From the NCBI GenBank assembly GCA_014376885.1, contig JACMQR010000176.1, positions 1-14,110 on the forward strand: a stretch of DNA of 14,110 nucleotides. The letters run 5' to 3'. The position numbers and the translations under genes are program-made. Source of the DNA: Polaromonas sp. Lineage in GTDB: Bacteria > Pseudomonadota > Gammaproteobacteria > Burkholderiales > Burkholderiaceae_C. Below the pieces are notes generated by a model. That model saw only the letters and a program-made list of their open reading frames with translations, was not told the DNA's origin and searched no databases. This document shows positions 10,566-14,110 of this stretch, one piece after another (positions within the stretch are counted from its first letter, which is position 1; each line of letters starts with the position of its first letter).

Positions 10566-11982
10566 AATCCATGGAATCAGGTCAGCCGCTGCATGGAAGA
10601 ACAACCGCGAATCTCTCTCCGGGCTGGGAAGAAGTCATTTTTTCAGGATGATCGAAGGAGCGCTTGATCCCTTTGTCTTGATTGCTTCGCTATGGACGCT
10701 GGCCTACTATTCCGAAGGAACTGTTGGCCCTCCTTACCTGATTCTTTCCCTTGTCATTTTCTCCCTGACGTTTCCCGGTGCGTCGCGCCTGCGCCTGTCG
10801 ATAGAGCGCATGGCGTTCAATATTCTTTTCCACTGGGTATGGATCGCCGGCTTGCTCATCTTGATTGGTTTTACCACTGAATATTTGTTCAGGTTCCAAT
10901 CGGCTGTGATTACCAGTTGGTTATGGATTGCGCCTCTTGGACAAATTGGTGGAAATCTGCTGCTTCGCGCCGCTACTTCACGCCTGGTGAAATTACAGGG
11001 ACCGGCGCGGGAAGTGGTGATTGTCGGGATGAACAACCAAGGCGTGTCACTTGCCGAGAATATTGCGGAGTCAGCCTATTCGGGAATCAAGCTGTCCGGA
11101 TTTTTTGACGACCGCAGCGAAGGGCGGCGCAATGAGCAGGGAAAATACAGGCTTCTGGGAAAGATTGACGATCTTGCCAAATATGTCAAGAAGCACCGTA
11201 TTCAGTTTATATATCTGTCGCTGCCAATGATCGCCCGGCCCCGGGTTCTGCAAATTCTTGACGATCTTAAAGATACCACCGCGTCTATTTATTTCGTGCC
11301 AGATATGTTCATCACTGACCTGATTCAGGGCCGTAGCGACTCGGTATGCGGCGTGAATGTGATTTCTGTGTGTGATACGCCGTTCAGGGGTCTAAATGGG
11401 TTGTTAAAGCGGTCCAGCGATGTTGTGCTGTCGCTGATCATCTTGATCCTGATAGCGCCGGTGATGGTACTTATTGCCATCATGGTGAAATCCACATCGT
11501 CCGGTCCGGCAATCTTCAAGCAGCGTCGTTATGGGCTGGACGGCGAGCAAATCCTGGTTTATAAATTCCGCTCGATGGCTGTAGTCGAGGACGGTTCGTC
11601 AATCGAGCAGGTGCGCCGAAACGACATGCGTGTCACCCGACTTGGCGCTTTCTTGAGAAAATCATCACTTGATGAACTTCCGCAGTTCTTCAACGTTTTA
11701 CAGGGCAGGATGAGCATCGTGGGTCCGCGGCCCCATGCGGTTGCCCACAACGAAATGTACCGAACCCTGATCAAGGGCTATATGGTCAGGCACAAGGTCA
11801 GGCCCGGTATAACGGGTTGGGCGCAGGTCAACGGCTATCGTGGCGAAACCGACACATTGAACAAGATGCAAGCCCGGATTGACTACGACCTGGACTACCT
11901 GCGCAACTGGTCGCTGCAGTTGGACCTTTTTATACTGTTAAAAACGATAAAACTGGTTTTCAAAGACAGTGCTGCCTACTGA
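10558..11982 (+). CDS. epsB: Undecaprenyl-phosphate sugar phosphotransferase (WcaJ/EpsB type)
   Basis: A 474-residue polyprenyl-phosphate hexose-1-phosphate transferase. It starts exopolysaccharide repeat-unit assembly by moving a sugar phosphate, usually glucose-1-phosphate, from the UDP-sugar to undecaprenyl phosphate at the inner membrane. Four hydrophobic segments lie at about residues 38-52, 60-73, 85-107 and 117-136. A Rossmann-like domain follows (VVIVGMNNQG at 153-162), then a membrane helix at 289-311 and the catalytic domain: FKQRRYG (320-326), YKFRSM (335-340), the DE pair at 372-373 in SSLDELPQFFNVL, MSIVGPRPH (385-393) and RPGITGWAQVNGYRGET. This is the complete long WcaJ/WbaP layout. 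GGAG lies 9 nt before the start, which overlaps epsA. The sugar specificity is assumed from the family. Confidence 0.93.
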   Translation: MAEIHGIRSAAAWKNNRESLSGLGRSHFFRMIEGALDPFVLIASLWTLAYYSEGTVGPPYLILSLVIFSLTFPGASRLRLSIERMAFNILFHWVWIAGLLILIGFTTEYLFRFQSAVITSWLWIAPLGQIGGNLLLRAATSRLVKLQGPAREVVIVGMNNQGVSLAENIAESAYSGIKLSGFFDDRSEGRRNEQGKYRLLGKIDDLAKYVKKHRIQFIYLSLPMIARPRVLQILDDLKDTTASIYFVPDMFITDLIQGRSDSVCGVNVISVCDTPFRGLNGLLKRSSDVVLSLIILILIAPVMVLIAIMVKSTSSGPAIFKQRRYGLDGEQILVYKFRSMAVVEDGSSIEQVRRNDMRVTRLGAFLRKSSLDELPQFFNVLQGRMSIVGPRPHAVAHNEMYRTLIKGYMVRHKVRPGITGWAQVNGYRGETDTLNKMQARIDYDLDYLRNWSLQLDLFILLKTIKLVFKDSAAY

Positions 11983-12048
11983 ACAGGCATCCAGGTCGTT
12001 AAATTTCTGTTGCACAGTCCATATTTTCAGCATAAAATTGAAATTCAG

Positions 12049-12073
12049 AATTATAATTTTCAAAATTATAATT
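12049..12073. promoter_or_regulatory. Perfect AT-only dyad upstream of epsL
   Basis: The arms AATTATAATTTT (12049-12060) and AAAATTATAATT (12062-12073) are perfect 12-bp inverted repeats around a single C. They lie in the 136-bp gap between epsB and epsL, 45 bp before the epsL start. The spot and symmetry suggest a protein-binding site or nucleoid-protein nucleation site, or a weak mRNA hairpin. No GC stem or T-run supports a terminator. Confidence 0.5.
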
Positions 12074-12118
12074 TATGATTTTTGTATTTTCCGAGTCGGT
12101 CAAAAAAGGATTGAAATA

Positions 12119-13318
12119 ATGTCGTTACGCAAATTTCTAGTTTTGAATGCGATTTTAACGAGCGGGGTCGTGACCGGAGCTCATGCTGATGAATTAGATA
12201 CTCTTCAATTCAGGGCCGGACAGAGCTGGCAGTACGACAGCAATGTTTTCCGGTTGTCTGATTCGGTCGGCAACCAGGCTGCGCTGGGATCATCGGGTCG
12301 CTCGGACAACGTTTTTGTAACAACGGTCGGAGCCAAAATTGACAAGCGGTACAGTTTACAAAGATTTGAGTTTGACATCAGTGCCAATCGAAGTATTTAC
12401 AATAATTTTTCACGGCTCGATTTCAGTGCCGTGAACTACGCAGCGGCATGGCGCTGGAGCATCACCCCCGCTTTGTACGGAAACTTTACAACCGATCGGC
12501 GGGTATATACCGACAATACATCTGATGTGCAAATCCTTGGTCAGCTCAATCGCAGAACCGATCGCTCTACATTGCTTGATGCAGAATACGCCATAGACGG
12601 GCCATGGCGCGCCCTGGCCGGTGTATTTCAACGCACCAATACAAATAGCCAGCCTTTCGTTTTTGAAGGCGATTCAAAAGTGCAGGGTGTCGAAGTGGGC
12701 GCCCGTTATGTGTTTGGGTCCGATGCATCACTGGCTTACCGGCTCAAACAGGGCAGTGGAGAATATCCTGGCAGAGTTTTGTCATCCACATTCGCCAGCA
12801 ATTTCAAGGATCGCGAACACGAATTCAGGGTGAACTGGCCAATCACGGGCAAGACAACAATTCAGTCAAGACTGTCGTATTTCGACCGAAGCCACGATGG
12901 ACTTGCCGCAAGAGATTTTTCGGGATTTACCGGTCAGCTGGATTCCACATGGCAAATTACCGGGAAGACTGGCGTTACCGGAGGATTTGTTCGTGAATTG
13001 GCAAGCTACCAAACCAGTACCGCCAGCTATTACACGGGCAATCGCCTGTTCATCGCACCCGTTTGGAAGCCCACGGAAAAAACCGCTGTTAAGTTCCGTT
13101 ACGACCATGGCAGGCGGAGTTACAACGGGCCTTTGCCAGGTTTCGCGTCAACCGACCGGCGTGACACGACCAACGTGAGTTCGCTTGGATTTGAATGGGA
13201 TGTAATCAGGGCAGTGAAAATTTCCAGTTCTGTTTTCACAGACCGGCGCAAGTCGAGCGAGCCTGGAGCAGACTACAAAAGCAATGGAGTCAATCTTTCA
13301 GTTCTCGCCAGTTTCTAA
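12119..13318 (+). CDS. epsL: Outer-membrane beta-barrel protein of exopolysaccharide locus, EpsL type
   Basis: A 399-residue protein with a signal peptide (MSLRKFLVLNAILTSGVVTGAHA, predicted cleavage before DELD, about residue 23). The mature part has no cysteine or globular motif and is built of alternating polar/hydrophobic strands rich in aromatic residues and short turns (for example QSWQYDSNVFRLSD, AAWRWSITPALYGNF, TAVKFRYDHGRRSY). It ends in Phe (LSVLASF), the usual signal of outer-membrane barrels. This fits the EpsL family found with EpsA/EpsB in exosortase-B loci, possibly an export pore or accessory barrel; the function is not established as far as I know. The start at 12119 has AAGGA 8 nt upstream and gives a clean signal peptide; the frame is open further upstream into epsB but that part is AT-rich and not signal-like. 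A strong terminator follows. Confidence 0.82.
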   Translation: MSLRKFLVLNAILTSGVVTGAHADELDTLQFRAGQSWQYDSNVFRLSDSVGNQAALGSSGRSDNVFVTTVGAKIDKRYSLQRFEFDISANRSIYNNFSRLDFSAVNYAAAWRWSITPALYGNFTTDRRVYTDNTSDVQILGQLNRRTDRSTLLDAEYAIDGPWRALAGVFQRTNTNSQPFVFEGDSKVQGVEVGARYVFGSDASLAYRLKQGSGEYPGRVLSSTFASNFKDREHEFRVNWPITGKTTIQSRLSYFDRSHDGLAARDFSGFTGQLDSTWQITGKTGVTGGFVRELASYQTSTASYYTGNRLFIAPVWKPTEKTAVKFRYDHGRRSYNGPLPGFASTDRRDTTNVSSLGFEWDVIRAVKISSSVFTDRRKSSEPGADYKSNGVNLSVLASF

Positions 13319-13389
13319 TTCGACCAAGGGTATGGGCTCAACATCTCAGGGTCGAACTAAAGTCCTTTGAATATCAGGTGAATAGAACT

Positions 13390-13438
13390 GCCTGCATCTC
13401 TCAAGCCGCAAATAGGCTATGAAGATGCAGGCTTTTTT
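13390..13438 (+). terminator. Strong Rho-independent terminator after epsL
   Basis: The arms GCCTGCATCT (13390-13399) and AGATGCAGGC (13423-13432) form a perfect 10-bp stem, directly followed by six T residues (13433-13438). The 23-nt loop can fold an inner AGCC/GGCT helix. It lies about 70 bp after the epsL stop and should end the epsA-epsB-epsL transcript. Confidence 0.9.
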
Positions 13439-13486
13439 ATTTAAGCCTGTCTTGTTTTATAAAATATTTTCATTGATTTGGTAGTT

Positions 13487-13573
13487 GTGGATTTTCAGGT
13501 GGCGGTGCGTTCTGCTCTGGTTATTTGCCTGGTATCCATTGCTTGTACGGCCTGTAGCGTATGGTGTGCATGA
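13487..13573 (+). CDS. Possible 28-residue lipoprotein-like small ORF
   Basis: A GTG-initiated frame of 28 codons encodes MDFQVAVRSALVICLVSIAC followed by TACSVWCA. The sequence is one short hydrophobic segment after Arg8, then a Cys-containing end resembling a lipoprotein signal with lipobox SIAC (the -3 residue is Ser, not the usual Leu). No good ribosome site precedes the GTG, and nothing follows the would-be lipid-bearing cysteine but a few residues. It may be a leader-type peptide, a decayed gene start, or chance. Listed because it is the only protein-like frame in this gap. Confidence 0.2.
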   Translation: MDFQVAVRSALVICLVSIACTACSVWCA

Positions 13574-13826
13574 GTTATTTAATAACATCGTTAAGTATTC
13601 ATACAGGCATCGGTAGCGGTGGATTGTCTTGGTTGGAGATTTTGAATAAATCTGTCGCGTATCGGTCAGGTCGACTGGATATTATGCATTTTACTGTCAT
13701 TATGTGATTTTGGCTTTTTCGTTACTGAGGGTACTAAATGCAATAGGAAGAAAGGGCTATTGCCGGCGACTTGTTCATGAATTTAAGATCAGATGTCGTT
13801 CTTAATGTTCATCCAAAGGCATCCTG

Positions 13827-14110
13827 ATGAATACCTTCATTCGTTATTTGTTTTCTTCTTTTTTATTGTCTATCTCCTTTGCGGCTTTTTCACAGCCAGC
13901 TCCACCAGTGGCGACGACCCAAGCGCCGAAGGCTGCCAACGGCTCGCCGCAGCAGGATTACCGGCTTGGTGCGGGTGATTCGATTGGCATACAGGTCTTC
14001 CAGAGTCCGGATCTTTCTGTAGATGCCCGGGTGTCGGAGTCCGGTGTCATCAGCTACCCGCTTGTCGGGAGTCTGGAGCTGGGGGGTCTGACCATTTCTG
14101 AAGCAGAAAA
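13827..14110 (+). CDS. epsE: Polysaccharide export protein, Wza/EpsE type (3' end outside window)
   Basis: The first 94 codons of a polysaccharide biosynthesis/export protein. Such proteins form the outer-membrane and periplasmic channel through which capsule or exopolysaccharide leaves the cell. A signal peptide (MNTFIRYLFSSFLLSISFAAFS, probable cleavage before QPAPPV) is followed by a short Pro/Ala linker. The SLBB/poly-export domain then begins: DYRLGAGDSIGIQVFQSPDL, then VSESGVISYPLVGSLELGGLTISEAE. The tyrosine-LG-x-GD opening and the P-L-x-G turn are hallmarks of the family. AAAGG lies 7 nt before the ATG. No cysteine is present in the visible part, so it lacks the lipobox that anchors Wza by lipid. 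The frame is open at the right edge. Confidence 0.88.
   Translation, partial: MNTFIRYLFSSFLLSISFAAFSQPAPPVATTQAPKAANGSPQQDYRLGAGDSIGIQVFQSPDLSVDARVSESGVISYPLVGSLELGGLTISEAE

Larger units (their letters stand above)
13319..13826. other. Long intergenic region between epsL and epsE
   Basis: After the epsL terminator about 390 bp of AT-rich sequence precede epsE. It must carry the epsE promoter if the terminator works, but I find no convincing -35/-10 pair or sigma-54 site. It contains the short lipoprotein-like reading frame at 13487-13573, listed separately, and the short perfect AT palindrome AAAATATTTT near 13461-13470. Many stops in all frames rule out a larger gene. Confidence 0.6.

Noticed and set aside
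13793..13978. 61-codon frame MSFLMFIQRHPDEY... at the start of epsE
   Set aside because: It overlaps the signal peptide and export domain of epsE in another frame; the epsE frame has the family motifs and a ribosome site.

Overview
The window looks like chromosomal DNA of a betaproteobacterium of the order Burkholderiales, most likely family Comamonadaceae and perhaps Polaromonas-like. I infer this from the GC-rich housekeeping genes, the gcvT-gcvH-gcvP order behind a tandem glycine riboswitch, the style of the dispersed palindromic repeats, and an eps-type exopolysaccharide locus. The genus is a guess from memory of related genomes, not a database result.

Left part (1-4039, + strand): the 3' end of chorismate synthase (aroC), an SDR oxidoreductase of the YghA/GSP39 type with a long hydrophilic N-terminal tail, the ribosome-rescue hydrolase arfB, and a pair of adjacent genes for a NUDT19-like Nudix hydrolase and an alpha/beta hydrolase. 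Two AT-rich mini-palindromes (TGCTA...TAGCA) lie in the gaps around arfB.

Middle part (4045-9390, - strand): a small exported FKBP-type prolyl isomerase, then the glycine cleavage operon gcvT-gcvH-gcvP, read leftwards from about 9390. A tandem glycine riboswitch precedes gcvT, so glycine should control its own breakdown. gcvP is intact and 989 codons long. It carries an in-frame stretch of about 90 bp that has the structure of a mobile palindromic repeat and adds a Gly/Ala/Pro-rich loop near the PLP site. A second AT-rich patch of rare codons and small palindromes lies in its N-terminal half.

Right part (about 9650-14110, + strand): base composition falls and an exopolysaccharide locus begins. 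It runs epsA (LuxR-type regulator), epsB (undecaprenyl-phosphate sugar phosphotransferase), epsL (outer-membrane beta-barrel) and, after a strong terminator and a gap of about 390 bp, the start of epsE (Wza-like export protein, cut by the window edge). This resembles the methanolan-type eps clusters that carry exosortase B. The exosortase, chain-length and kinase genes would lie to the right of the window. Two clean dyads, upstream of epsA and epsL, are candidate regulatory sites.

No tRNA, rRNA, CRISPR array, insertion sequence or prophage gene was seen. The most unusual items are the repeat-derived segments inside gcvP and the 25-bp perfect AT-only dyad before epsL.
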